Position numbers and translations under genes: made by a program. The notes beneath the pieces are model-generated. The model saw only the letters and a list, made by a program, of their open reading frames with translations. It was not told the origin of the DNA and did no database searches. 13,391 nucleotides of DNA from Clostridium sp. CAG:632 (GTDB lineage Bacteria > Bacillota > Clostridia > Lachnospirales > Lachnospiraceae): NCBI GenBank assembly GCA_000431515.1, contig HF991299.1, positions 1 to 13,391 of the forward strand. Direction: 5' to 3'. Each line of letters begins with the position of its first letter. Position 1 is the stretch's first letter. Below, piece after piece: positions 6,165 through 13,391 of this stretch.

Positions 6165-7163
6165 ATGAAGGCGGGAAAGATTACGGAAGTGCAGTGTAAG
6201 CGTTCCGTCCTGAAGCAGATACCGAGAGCAGAAGGGTTAATGCAGGGCGCCGGAATAGGAAATGATTATGCTGCATGGGAAGTGGCAGGAAACCGGGTTG
6301 TGACGGCCATGGCTACAGTCTCCTTTGATACGGCTGAGGCAGAGAAATATGCATTCTGGAAAGCTGTAAATAAGGTAGAGAGCAGTGGTGCAGCGATACG
6401 GGCAGTTATGGTAAATCTCATGCTCCCGGCCAGAGGAGGAGAAGAACGAATTCGCAGGATCGTATCACATATCGTTCAACTGTGTGAGGACTATAATGCG
6501 GAATCACCGGTCTGTTATGCCGGAGGACATACAGAACTGCTGGAAGAACTGCGGGCACCGGTGATCACGGTGATCGCATACGGTGAGATAGATACAGGTG
6601 CCACATTGTGGAATATTCAGCAGGTACGTGCGGGCAATCAGATTGTAATGATTGGCTCTACAGCATTGGAGGCTGTATCTATGCTGGCGGCGGATCATTT
6701 GGAAGAATTAAATCAGAGATACGCTATGGGATATCTGGATGAGGCCAGATTAATGACGCGAGATCTTTCCCTGCATAGAGCATTGAAAGCATGTAAGGAG
6801 TTTTCGGTGAACTATGTACATGATATTTCTACCGGAGGAGTATTTGCGGCTCTGTGGGAATTGGGAGAAGGAGCGGGATGTGGATTAAGAGTACGGCTGA
6901 AAGATATTCCGATTCGTCAGGAAACCGTAGAAATCTGTGAGTTTTTTGATCTGAATCCTTATATGGCACTTGGTGGCGGCAGCGCGCTGATCGTGACAGA
7001 AAACGGCGAAGAGCTGGTAGACGCACTGGAGCAAGCTGGAATTCCGGCAACTCTAATTGGACAGACTGTAGATAATAATGATAGAATCATAATAAATGAT
7101 GAAGATGCAAGATATTTAACACCGCCGAAAGGTGATGATATATATAAAATCTATAGAAATTGA
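6165..7163 (+). CDS. HypE/PurM-like AIR synthase-related protein
   Basis: A 332-residue member of the PurM/HypE/SelD/ThiL fold, which binds ATP and usually makes phosphate or acyl-phosphate intermediates. The family pattern is visible: GNDYAA at 32-37 (like the GDDAA of HypE/ThiL), DISTGGV at 219-225 (the HypE DxTRGG region) and NPYMALGGGSALIV at 264-277 (the ATP-binding glycine part). HypE proper ends in PRIC with a thiocarboxamide-forming cysteine; this protein ends KIYRN, so it cannot carry out the HypE cyanide-ligand reaction. No hydrogenase genes are nearby. AGGAGG (6150-6155) places the start at the ATG at 6165; the same frame is open back to 6084 inside the VanW tail but would give an Arg-rich shadow. 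It lies 16 bases after the VanW stop and 10 before the regulator. The substrate is unknown; co-occurrence with an aminotransferase suggests amino-acid or cofactor metabolism (inference). Confidence 0.8.
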   Translation: MKAGKITEVQCKRSVLKQIPRAEGLMQGAGIGNDYAAWEVAGNRVVTAMATVSFDTAEAEKYAFWKAVNKVESSGAAIRAVMVNLMLPARGGEERIRRIVSHIVQLCEDYNAESPVCYAGGHTELLEELRAPVITVIAYGEIDTGATLWNIQQVRAGNQIVMIGSTALEAVSMLAADHLEELNQRYAMGYLDEARLMTRDLSLHRALKACKEFSVNYVHDISTGGVFAALWELGEGAGCGLRVRLKDIPIRQETVEICEFFDLNPYMALGGGSALIVTENGEELVDALEQAGIPATLIGQTVDNNDRIIINDEDARYLTPPKGDDIYKIYRN

Positions 7164-7173
7164 GGTAAGCAAG

Positions 7174-7656
7174 ATGAGAACAAAAATTCTGAATCTGATT
7201 GAAGAAGATTGCAAGTTAACTGCAAAAGATATTGCGGCGATGATCGGCGAAGATGAGGCGGCAGTCGCGGCGGAGCTTGCGGCAATGGAAAAGGAACATG
7301 TCATCTGCGGCTATACTTCTATTATTGACTGGGATAAGACTGATAATGAGTTTGTAACTGCTCTGATCGAGTTAAGGGTAACACCACAGCGGGGTGAAGG
7401 TTTTGATAAGATCGCAGAACGTATTTCAAATTATCCGGAGGTAGATACAGTATATCTGATGTCCGGAGCATATGACTTTGCGGTGATCATAAAGGGAAAG
7501 ACTATGAAAGAGGTATCCCTGTTTGTATCAAGTAAGCTGGCACCGATGGAGGCAGTGGTCGGAACTGCAACACATTTTGTATTGAAGAAATATAAAGAAC
7601 ACGGAGTAAAATTAACAAACAATTCTAAAGTAGAAAGGTTAGCTGTAATGCCATGA
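7174..7656 (+). CDS. Lrp/AsnC-family transcriptional regulator
   Basis: A 160-residue regulator of normal family length. Residues 1-47 form the winged helix-turn-helix (LTAKDIAAMIGEDEAAVAAE as the recognition part). Residues about 60-137 form the RAM effector domain, with the family's SGAYDF signature at 97-102 and the ELRVTPQ strand. The ATG at 7174 is chosen because GAGG (7162-7165) precedes it and overlaps the TGA of the upstream gene; an upstream in-frame ATG at 7132 lies inside that gene. Its stop overlaps the start of the aminotransferase (ATGA), so it probably senses an amino acid and controls this operon or itself. The effector cannot be read from the sequence. Confidence 0.92.
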   Translation: MRTKILNLIEEDCKLTAKDIAAMIGEDEAAVAAELAAMEKEHVICGYTSIIDWDKTDNEFVTALIELRVTPQRGEGFDKIAERISNYPEVDTVYLMSGAYDFAVIIKGKTMKEVSLFVSSKLAPMEAVVGTATHFVLKKYKEHGVKLTNNSKVERLAVMP

Positions 7657-8813
7657 GAGATCCATTATCAAAAAAAGTTATAGATATTAAACCATCCGGA
7701 ATCCGTAAATTCTTTGATGTAGTAAGTGAGATGCCGGATGCGATTTCATTAGGTGTAGGAGAGCCGGATTTTGATACGCCATGGCATATCAGAGACGAGG
7801 GAATCTATGCACTGGAAAAAGGAAAGACATTTTATACCTCAAATGCAGGTCTGATGGAGCTGCGTAAGGAGATATGCAAATATTATACACGCAAATTCCA
7901 GGCTACTTATGATCCGGTACACGAATGTGTAATTACGGTCGGTGGTAGTGAGGGTATTGATATTGCACTACGGGCAATGCTGGATCCGGGTGATGAAGTG
8001 ATCATCCCGGAGCCTTGCTATGTGTCGTATGTGCCATGTGTGGAGCTTGCAGACGGAGTTCCGGTGATTATCCAGCTGAAAGCGGAGAATGAGTTCCGGT
8101 TGACCGCTGAGGAACTGGAAGCAGCAATTACAGACAAGACTAAGATTGTGATCCTTCCGTTCCCGAATAATCCGACCGGAGCGATCATGACACGGGCGGA
8201 TCTGGAAAAGATTGCAGAGGTTATCCGCAAGCATGATCTGTATGTAATGTCGGATGAAATCTATGCAGAGCTGACCTACGGACAGAAGCATGTTTCGATT
8301 GCATCCCTGCCGGATATGCACGACAGGACGATTGTAATTAATGGATTTTCAAAGGCATATGCTATGACCGGCTGGCGACTGGGATATGCACTGGCACCGA
8401 GGATCATCTGTGAGCAGATGACGAAAATCCATCAGTTTGCAATTATGTGTGCACCGACAAACAGCCAGTATGCGGCAGTTGACGCCGTACGGTATGGTGA
8501 TAAAGATATTGAAAAGATGGTACGGGCATATGATCAGAGAAGACATTTTCTGATGCAGACATTTCAGGAAATGGGAATTGAATGCTTTGAACCGTTTGGA
8601 GCATTTTATGTATTCCCATGTATTAAAAAATACGGAATGAAGAGCGAAGAATTTGCTGAAAAGCTGTTATATCAGGAGAAGGTAGCGGTTGTACCGGGTA
8701 CGGCATTCGGAGACTGCGGAGAAGGGTACCTTCGTATTTCATATGCATATTCGATTGAAGAGTTAAAGGAAGCACTTGGGCGGATTAAACATTTTATAGC
8801 ACAGTTTGAATAA
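7653..8813 (+). CDS. PLP-dependent aminotransferase, class I/II
   Basis: A 386-residue fold-type I aminotransferase. The opening (KPSGIRKFFDVVSEMPDAIS then GVGEPDF) matches the PatA/aspartate-aminotransferase subgroup of Firmicutes. Catalytic and cofactor residues are all present: PNNPTG at 171-176, SDEIYAELTY at 200-209 (D201 and Y204), Schiff-base lysine K234 in GFSKAYAMTGWRLGY, and substrate-carboxylate arginine R361 in YLRISYA. The start overlaps the regulator's stop by 4 bases, giving translational coupling; the nearest ribosome site is AAAGG at 7634-7638. Likely substrates are amino acids such as N-acetyl-diaminopimelate, aspartate or aromatic ones; the sequence does not decide. Cytoplasmic. 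Confidence 0.93.
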   Translation: MRDPLSKKVIDIKPSGIRKFFDVVSEMPDAISLGVGEPDFDTPWHIRDEGIYALEKGKTFYTSNAGLMELRKEICKYYTRKFQATYDPVHECVITVGGSEGIDIALRAMLDPGDEVIIPEPCYVSYVPCVELADGVPVIIQLKAENEFRLTAEELEAAITDKTKIVILPFPNNPTGAIMTRADLEKIAEVIRKHDLYVMSDEIYAELTYGQKHVSIASLPDMHDRTIVINGFSKAYAMTGWRLGYALAPRIICEQMTKIHQFAIMCAPTNSQYAAVDAVRYGDKDIEKMVRAYDQRRHFLMQTFQEMGIECFEPFGAFYVFPCIKKYGMKSEEFAEKLLYQEKVAVVPGTAFGDCGEGYLRISYAYSIEELKEALGRIKHFIAQFE

Positions 8814-8830
8814 GATACAAGGAGATTGAA

Positions 8831-9298
8831 ATGGCAAGGATTAGTGCAGAACACGTGAATACATTTTTGATGGCTGCATCAAAGGTCATTAGTGAAACCT
8901 GTAATCTGACCACCAAGGTTGGCAAACCCTATATTCGAAATAATACATTTACGAAAGATTCCATAGTAATTATGATTGGTGTGACCGGAGAAATGCAGGG
9001 ACAGGTTATGCTGGCGTTTAAGAAGCCGGTGGCACTGATGATCGCATCAAAGATGATGTATATGGAAGTAAAAGAACTAGATGAAATATCAACCAGTGCA
9101 ATCTGTGAGCTTGGTAATATGATCATGGGAAACGCATCAACCGCATTTTCTGTAAAAAATATTGGAATTGATATTACACCACCGACTATGTGCGAAGGTG
9201 ACTTTACGGTATCCGGAGCGGTTGCCAGTATGTGTATACCGATCTATATCAGTGATACGGATTTTGTGGAATTGAATCTGTGTATAAGGCAGGATTAA
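8831..9298 (+). CDS. cheX: CheX-type CheY-P phosphatase
   Basis: A 155-residue single-domain protein of the CheC/CheX phosphatase group that removes phosphate from CheY and shortens the chemotaxis signal. The active-site helix carries the expected acid and amide pair, STSAICELGNMIMGNAS, with E93 and N96 in E-x2-N spacing. The surrounding alternation of strands and the GQVMLAF strand fit the family. Only one such helix is seen, as in CheX (CheC has two). AAGGAG (8819-8824) lies 6 bases before the ATG. It follows the aminotransferase by 17 bases and precedes trmL by 19, so it appears to be a passenger in the operon rather than part of a che cluster. It fits the chemoreceptor at the start of the window: this organism is or was motile. 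Confidence 0.85.
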   Translation: MARISAEHVNTFLMAASKVISETCNLTTKVGKPYIRNNTFTKDSIVIMIGVTGEMQGQVMLAFKKPVALMIASKMMYMEVKELDEISTSAICELGNMIMGNASTAFSVKNIGIDITPPTMCEGDFTVSGAVASMCIPIYISDTDFVELNLCIRQD

Positions 9299-9317
9299 AA
9301 GATAAGAGGCATGAAGG

Positions 9318-9809
9318 ATGATTAATATTGTATTGTTGGAGCCGGAGCAGGGTGGCAATGTCGGGAATATCGGAAGAACCTGTCTGGCAATCGGAGCAAA
9401 ACTGCATCTGATCGAGCCACTGGGATTTCGGCTGACAGATCGTGAGATCAGACGGGCCGGTATGGATTATTGGTATCAGGTAGATGTGACCCGATATGAT
9501 AATTATGAGGATTTTTTGGAGAAGAATCCGGGAGCCGTTATCTATATGGCAACGACCAAGTCAAAAACAGTATATACAGAGGTCAGATATGAAGACAATG
9601 CATATCTGATGTTTGGAAAAGAGAGTGCCGGGATTCCGGAGGAGATTCTGATGGAGAACCGGGAACGATGCATCCGGATTCCGATGCTTCCGGATATCCG
9701 CTCACTGAATCTTGCCAATTCGGTTGCAATCGTGGCATATGAAGCTATGCGGCAGCAGGAATTTAAGCAATTCCAGCTGCAGGGACAGCTTCATCATCAT
9801 GAATGGTAA
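9318..9809 (+). CDS. trmL: tRNA (cytidine/uridine-34 2'-O)-methyltransferase TrmL
   Basis: A SPOUT-fold methyltransferase that uses S-adenosylmethionine to methylate the wobble ribose of tRNA-Leu. The 163-residue length is normal for this YibK-type family. Family motifs are present in order: EPEQGGNVGNIGRTC (8-22), FGKESAGIP (99-107) and the knot region IPMLPDIRSLNLANSVAI (121-138). AGAGG at 9304-9308 precedes the ATG. The tail ends in LHHHEW and reaches past the stop of the opposing kinase gene by 13 bases. Last gene of the plus-strand operon. Confidence 0.95.
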   Translation: MINIVLLEPEQGGNVGNIGRTCLAIGAKLHLIEPLGFRLTDREIRRAGMDYWYQVDVTRYDNYEDFLEKNPGAVIYMATTKSKTVYTEVRYEDNAYLMFGKESAGIPEEILMENRERCIRIPMLPDIRSLNLANSVAIVAYEAMRQQEFKQFQLQGQLHHHEW

Positions 9810-11227
9810 GTATTAGGGGCTTTCTTTAATGAAAAAGTAAATTCACTTCCAACACCGGGGGTACTGGTCAGGGTGATGTTTTCGTCATGCGCATGAATGA
9901 TTTCGCGAATGATGGACAGCCCAAGGCCGGACCCCTGTTTGTGTTTTCCACGGGAGGCGTCTGCCTTATAAAAACGATTCCATACCTTATTCTGCTTATC
10001 CTTATCGATACCTTGACCGGTATCTTTCACAGATATGAAAATCTTCTCATTGGCATCAGTCACAATGATCGTAATAGTAGCGCCGTGCGGACTGAATTTC
10101 ATGGCATTGTCGACCAGGTTATACAGCACCTGCTGGATACGTGTCTTATCTGCACGAACCATGGTTTCATCGGTCTGGCAGTTTTTCCTTATGACAATAT
10201 AACGTTTCTGACATTCCCGTTCAAAAAATTCAATTGTGGCATCAATGATTTCCATAATGTCGAAATTAATCAGGTTCAGGCGCAGGCCATAAGAATCGGA
10301 TTTGCTCAGCTCCAGCATACTGGCAGTCAGTTTTGTCAGTCGGTGTGTCTCGGAAAGGACAATATTCAGATATTTTTCCTGATTTTCCGGAGGAATCGTA
10401 CCATCCAGCATGGCCTCAATATAACCCTTGATAGAGGTTAGCGGCGAACGGAAGTCATGGGAAATGTTTGCAATGAAATCACTACGGTATTCGTCCAATT
10501 TACTGAGCTCAGAAGCCATATATTCCATGTTGGCAGCCAACTCTCCGATTTCATCCTGTGAGGTGATGCCGGTCTGTACTTCAAAGTTACCGGATGCATA
10601 TTCCTTTGCGACCAGATTCAGCTGATTCAACGGACCGATGATTTTTTTTGATAGATAGATCAGAAGTACCATGGATAAGATGATCAGCAGACAGAGCGGA
10701 ACGGTGAAATTAAGCATCATCGACTGCATGATATCGGATAGGGGACTGAATGGTGCATGTAATGTAACGGAACCGGAATTGTGAAAATTCTTGCCGGATA
10801 CCGGGACACCGACCGAGAGCATCTGCTCGGAGAATGTATTATAAAAGGTTCCCAGCTTAAAAAAGCTGCCGGTCAGAGCCTTGGAGGAATCCAGGGTATA
10901 CAGATTCTCGGGTAACGTGTCATAATCATCCGGGTGAGAGGCAACCAGAAGGTCACCGTTGGCATCGCAATACCAGATGCGGATATTAAAATTCGTCTGA
11001 AACTCGTCAAATTCCCTTTGCAGCTCGTTCCGGGTAAGCTGATTCTGCTGATAAGGAAGAATAAACTGTTCTACAATGTAATGTGCTTCATTGGTAAGTG
11101 TTGTCTGGCGCTCAGTAATCAGATTCTGCCTGGTAGCATTGGATGCGTAAAGAATAATAACGAGAAAGACCACTACGATAATAACCAGATAACTTAATGC
11201 AATTTTATCAAAAAAGCGTTTATTCAT
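9797..11227 (-). CDS. Sensor histidine kinase
   Basis: A membrane two-component kinase of 476 residues. Segment 11-29 is the first membrane helix and about 172-192 the second, enclosing roughly 140 extracellular residues (a PAS/Cache-sized sensor). HAMP follows at about 193-245. The dimerisation/phosphotransfer helix holds H257 in ISHDFRSPLTSIKGY. The ATPase has an N box with N370 and N374 (VLYNLVDNAMKFSP), the G1 box DTGQGI (402-407) and the G2 box GSGLGLSI (432-439). AGGTG lies before the ATG at 11225-11227. The start is 2 bases from the response-regulator stop, so the two are co-translated partners. The C-terminus overlaps trmL by 13 bases. The layout resembles general envelope-stress or nutrient sensors; the stimulus is unknown. 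Confidence 0.95.
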   Translation of the reverse strand: MNKRFFDKIALSYLVIIVVVFLVIILYASNATRQNLITERQTTLTNEAHYIVEQFILPYQQNQLTRNELQREFDEFQTNFNIRIWYCDANGDLLVASHPDDYDTLPENLYTLDSSKALTGSFFKLGTFYNTFSEQMLSVGVPVSGKNFHNSGSVTLHAPFSPLSDIMQSMMLNFTVPLCLLIILSMVLLIYLSKKIIGPLNQLNLVAKEYASGNFEVQTGITSQDEIGELAANMEYMASELSKLDEYRSDFIANISHDFRSPLTSIKGYIEAMLDGTIPPENQEKYLNIVLSETHRLTKLTASMLELSKSDSYGLRLNLINFDIMEIIDATIEFFERECQKRYIVIRKNCQTDETMVRADKTRIQQVLYNLVDNAMKFSPHGATITIIVTDANEKIFISVKDTGQGIDKDKQNKVWNRFYKADASRGKHKQGSGLGLSIIREIIHAHDENITLTSTPGVGSEFTFSLKKAPNTYHS

Positions 11228-11229
11228 AA

Positions 11230-11955
11230 CTATAGCACCTCGAATTTATAGCCGACACCCCAGACAGTTGTCAGAGCCCAGGACTTGGTTTCCGGAAGCT
11301 TTTCGCGGATTCGTTTGATATGGACATCAACGGTTCTGGTGTCACCGATATATTCGTAGCCCCAGAGGCGGTCCAGAAGCTGCTCGCGGGTAAAAACCTG
11401 ATTCGGCTGGCTGGCGAGGAAATAGAGAAGCTCCAGTTCCTTAGGCGGCATTTCAAGTGTTTTGTTATTGATGATGGCAGTATAGTTGGAGATATTAACA
11501 ATCAGGCCTTCATATTCTACATAGTCACCGGTATGGGAAGCAGAGGTAATGTTTGAATTAACCGGACTGGTGACTGCCTGAGCCTGCGGCTGATAACGGC
11601 GCAGAACGGCGCGCACTCTGGCAACCATTTCATTCGAATCGAATGGCTTCATAATATAATCATCTGCACCGATCTTTAAGCCGAGAACCTTATCAAAAAC
11701 CTCGCCTTTGGCAGATAACATAATAATAGGTGTCTGACTGATTTTCCGAATCTCTGTACAGACCTCATAGCCATCAATTCCAGGCAGCATGATGTCTAAA
11801 AGGACAAGGTGCGGCTGGTATTCCTGAAAGGCCCGCAGAGCATCGTTTCCATTCCCTTCGATCCGGGTGTCAAAGCATTCTTTGACCAGATAAAGAGAAA
11901 TCAGCTCGGCAATATTTTCATCATCATCAACAATCAGTATTCGTTGTTTTTCCAT
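11230..11955 (-). CDS. OmpR/PhoB-family response regulator
   Basis: The start is placed at CAT 11953-11955, with GGAAGGAG on the complement (11961-11969) just ahead; the open frame reaches to 12012, but those 19 residues have no ribosome site. The 241-residue protein has a receiver domain (1-120) with acidic pair D10-D11, phosphoacceptor D54 in LLDIMLPGIDG, S81 and K103 in MKPF. A linker (about 121-145) is Gln/Ser/Thr-rich. The DNA-binding winged helix (about 146-241) has the recognition helix TRTVDVHIKRIREKL. It is the partner of the kinase starting 2 bases downstream. The 53 bases between it and mutS2 hold A/T-rich sequence (TATTATATT on the complement), so a separate promoter is possible but not clear. 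Confidence 0.95.
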   Translation of the reverse strand: MEKQRILIVDDDENIAELISLYLVKECFDTRIEGNGNDALRAFQEYQPHLVLLDIMLPGIDGYEVCTEIRKISQTPIIMLSAKGEVFDKVLGLKIGADDYIMKPFDSNEMVARVRAVLRRYQPQAQAVTSPVNSNITSASHTGDYVEYEGLIVNISNYTAIINNKTLEMPPKELELLYFLASQPNQVFTREQLLDRLWGYEYIGDTRTVDVHIKRIREKLPETKSWALTTVWGVGYKFEVL

Positions 11956-12008
11956 ATAAATCTCCTTCCATAATATAATATGAGGGGTGGTATGGAAGCA
12001 TATAAGCA

Positions 12009-13391
12009 TCAATGCAATTCCACAATCGTAACACCCATGTCACCTTCTCCGAATTCACCGCTTCGGAAGGAAGCAACATGCTTTTGTTTCTTTAAATAAT
12101 CCTGAACCGCCTTACGAAGAGCGCCGGTTCCTTTTCCATGGATGATCCGGACCTGGGATAGGTTGGATAGCAGAGCATCATCCAGATATTTATCCAGCTG
12201 AGAAATCGCCTCATCAACCGTTAATCCGATCAGATTGATCTCCGGCCGGATGCTGGAAGCTCGATCCAGGTTCATCCGATGATGACCGGAGGACTTGGTC
12301 TTGGTCTGTGGCTGCTTCGGTGTTTCGGTAATCTCGCAGTCTGTAATCGGTAATGTCATATGCAGGATGCCGACCTGCACGGACAGCTCCTTCTTGGCAT
12401 TCGGAAGAGCCAGAACCGTTCCGGTGGTATCCATGCTGATAATATAAACGGTATCGCCGATACGGAAATCCTCTGCATTCTGACCGGAGCGGCGCTGCTT
12501 ACCGGAACGGGACAGGTCCTTGTCCAGATTTTTCATCCGGTCTCGGATCTTGGAACGCTGTGCTTCCATGGCTTTATTATCTGCTTTGGCCGGATTCCGT
12601 TCCCACTTCTGATATTTCCGGATGGACTGGTCAGCGATCTCTTTGGCTTCCTCTAAGATCTCCCGCGCTTCCTCTTTGGCATCCTTTAAAAGCTTGGAAC
12701 GCTGCTGTTCCATGGACTCCTGCTTTGCCTTCAACCGGTTCCGCAGCGTTTCGACCTCTTCCTGATAGGTGGCAACGAGATGTTCTTCTTCCTCCAGCTT
12801 CTTGCGGCTGTTCTCCAGGTCGCTGATCAGACTTTCAAAATCGAGTGCCGGAGCATCAATCTGGGTACGAGCTTCTTCAATGATATAATCCGGCAGACCG
12901 AGCTTTTTCGATATGGCAAAGGCATTGGATTTTCCCGGAATGCCGATGCGCAGACGGTAGGTCGGACGCAGAGAGGCAACGTCAAATTCACAGCTGGCAT
13001 TCTCAATCCCTTCTGTGGATAGAGCAAAGGTCTTCAATTCACTGTAATGCGTGGTGGCAATACAGAGTATACCCTGTGCATGCAGATGGCGTAAGATAGC
13101 GATCGCCAGTGCAGCACCCTCGATCGGGTCGGTACCACCGTTTAATTCATCAAAGAGCACCAGAGTGTCCGGAGCCGCATGTTGAATGATATATACGATG
13201 TTAGACATATGGGAGGAGAAGGTACTCAGGTTCTGTTCAATACTCTGTTCATCTCCGATATCTGCGAAAACATCCCGGAATACACAGAGCTCCGAGCCCT
13301 CAAACGCCGGAATATGCAGGCCGGACTGTCCCATCAGGGTAAAGAGTCCGACTGTCTTTAAGGATACGGTCTTACCGCCGGTATTCGGACC
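12009..13391 (-). CDS. mutS2: MutS2-type DNA mismatch-binding/ribosome-rescue ATPase, C-terminal part
   Basis: Gene runs off the right edge; 460 codons are visible out of roughly 780-800 usual for the family. The first visible residues, GPNTGGKT, are the MutS Walker A loop (codons from 13391 down to about 13368). Walker B is in LVLFDELNGGTDPIEGAAL; the usual GAGTDP is here NGGTDP. The THYSELK signature follows. Next is a long charged coiled coil (about 165-285), a KOW/SH3-like piece (around GDTVYIISMDTTGTVLAL) and a C-terminal Smr domain in the last 75 residues (EINLIGLTVDEA, HGKGTGALRKAVQDYL, and the ending GVTIVELH). MutS2 proteins suppress recombination and, in Firmicutes, also act on collided ribosomes; Smr supplies the nuclease function. 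The stop is TGA at 12009-12011. The upstream side is outside the window. Confidence 0.96.
   Translation of the reverse strand, partial: GPNTGGKTVSLKTVGLFTLMGQSGLHIPAFEGSELCVFRDVFADIGDEQSIEQNLSTFSSHMSNIVYIIQHAAPDTLVLFDELNGGTDPIEGAALAIAILRHLHAQGILCIATTHYSELKTFALSTEGIENASCEFDVASLRPTYRLRIGIPGKSNAFAISKKLGLPDYIIEEARTQIDAPALDFESLISDLENSRKKLEEEEHLVATYQEEVETLRNRLKAKQESMEQQRSKLLKDAKEEAREILEEAKEIADQSIRKYQKWERNPAKADNKAMEAQRSKIRDRMKNLDKDLSRSGKQRRSGQNAEDFRIGDTVYIISMDTTGTVLALPNAKKELSVQVGILHMTLPITDCEITETPKQPQTKTKSSGHHRMNLDRASSIRPEINLIGLTVDEAISQLDKYLDDALLSNLSQVRIIHGKGTGALRKAVQDYLKKQKHVASFRSGEFGEGDMGVTIVELH

Noticed and set aside
9887..10441. Long plus-strand frame opposite the histidine kinase
   Set aside because: It is the antisense of the conserved kinase and ATPase domains, with no ribosome site and no recognisable domain.
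11956..12012. N-terminal extension of the response regulator
   Set aside because: Receiver domains start right before the first strand; the ATG at 11955 has GGAAGGAG upstream, while the extension does not.
1..13391. Search for CRISPR arrays, tRNA, rRNA, insertion sequences, integrases, toxin-antitoxin or defence modules
   Set aside because: No spaced direct repeats, tRNA-like cloverleafs, transposase or nuclease-helicase modules were seen by eye. Absence is judged by reading only and a covariance or profile scan could still find a small RNA.

Overview
The window is ordinary chromosomal DNA from a Gram-positive, low-to-medium GC Clostridia. The best guess is a member of the Lachnospiraceae, inferred from protein character (DUF815 ATPase next to nth, VanW protein, CheX, MutS2), strong AGGAGG-type ribosome sites and A/T-rich promoters. 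The species cannot be named from sequence alone. No rRNA, tRNA, CRISPR array, insertion sequence, phage gene or attachment site was seen, and coding density is very high: no stretch over about 160 bases lacks a gene.

Left part (1-4536): a plus-strand methyl-accepting chemotaxis protein with a multi-pass membrane sensor (106-1650) ends at a good hairpin/T-run terminator. A new promoter then drives a DUF815 AAA-type ATPase (1807-3129) followed 6 bases later by endonuclease III (nth, 3136-3807). These run head-on into a minus-strand gene for a membrane-anchored, TPR-like protein of unknown function (3785-4393); the two reading frames overlap by 23 bases. Starting 32 bases beyond it in the opposite direction is a 36-residue single-pass membrane protein (4426-4536), the least conspicuous gene of the window.

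Middle part (4664-9809): a tightly packed plus-strand run, probably one operon. It holds a secreted VanW-domain cell-wall protein with a Thr/Pro-rich tail, a HypE/PurM-like (AIR synthase-related) protein lacking the HypE cysteine tail, an Lrp/AsnC-family regulator, a PLP-dependent class I/II aminotransferase (start overlaps the regulator's stop), a CheX-type CheY-P phosphatase and the tRNA wobble methyltransferase TrmL. Gaps are 10-19 bases. The regulator plus aminotransferase, and perhaps the HypE-like protein, look like an amino-acid-metabolism unit; the others are probably passengers.

Right part (9797-13391): a minus-strand group read from the right edge: the C-terminal part of MutS2 (cut by the window end), then an OmpR-type response regulator and its sensor histidine kinase, whose stop overlaps the end of trmL by 13 bases.

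I found no clear new defence or mobile system. The points worth a second look are the hidden 36-residue membrane protein and its shared divergent control region, the uncharacterised DUF815 ATPase, the unknown TPR-like membrane protein, the HypE-like protein without its catalytic tail, and the gene-end overlaps.
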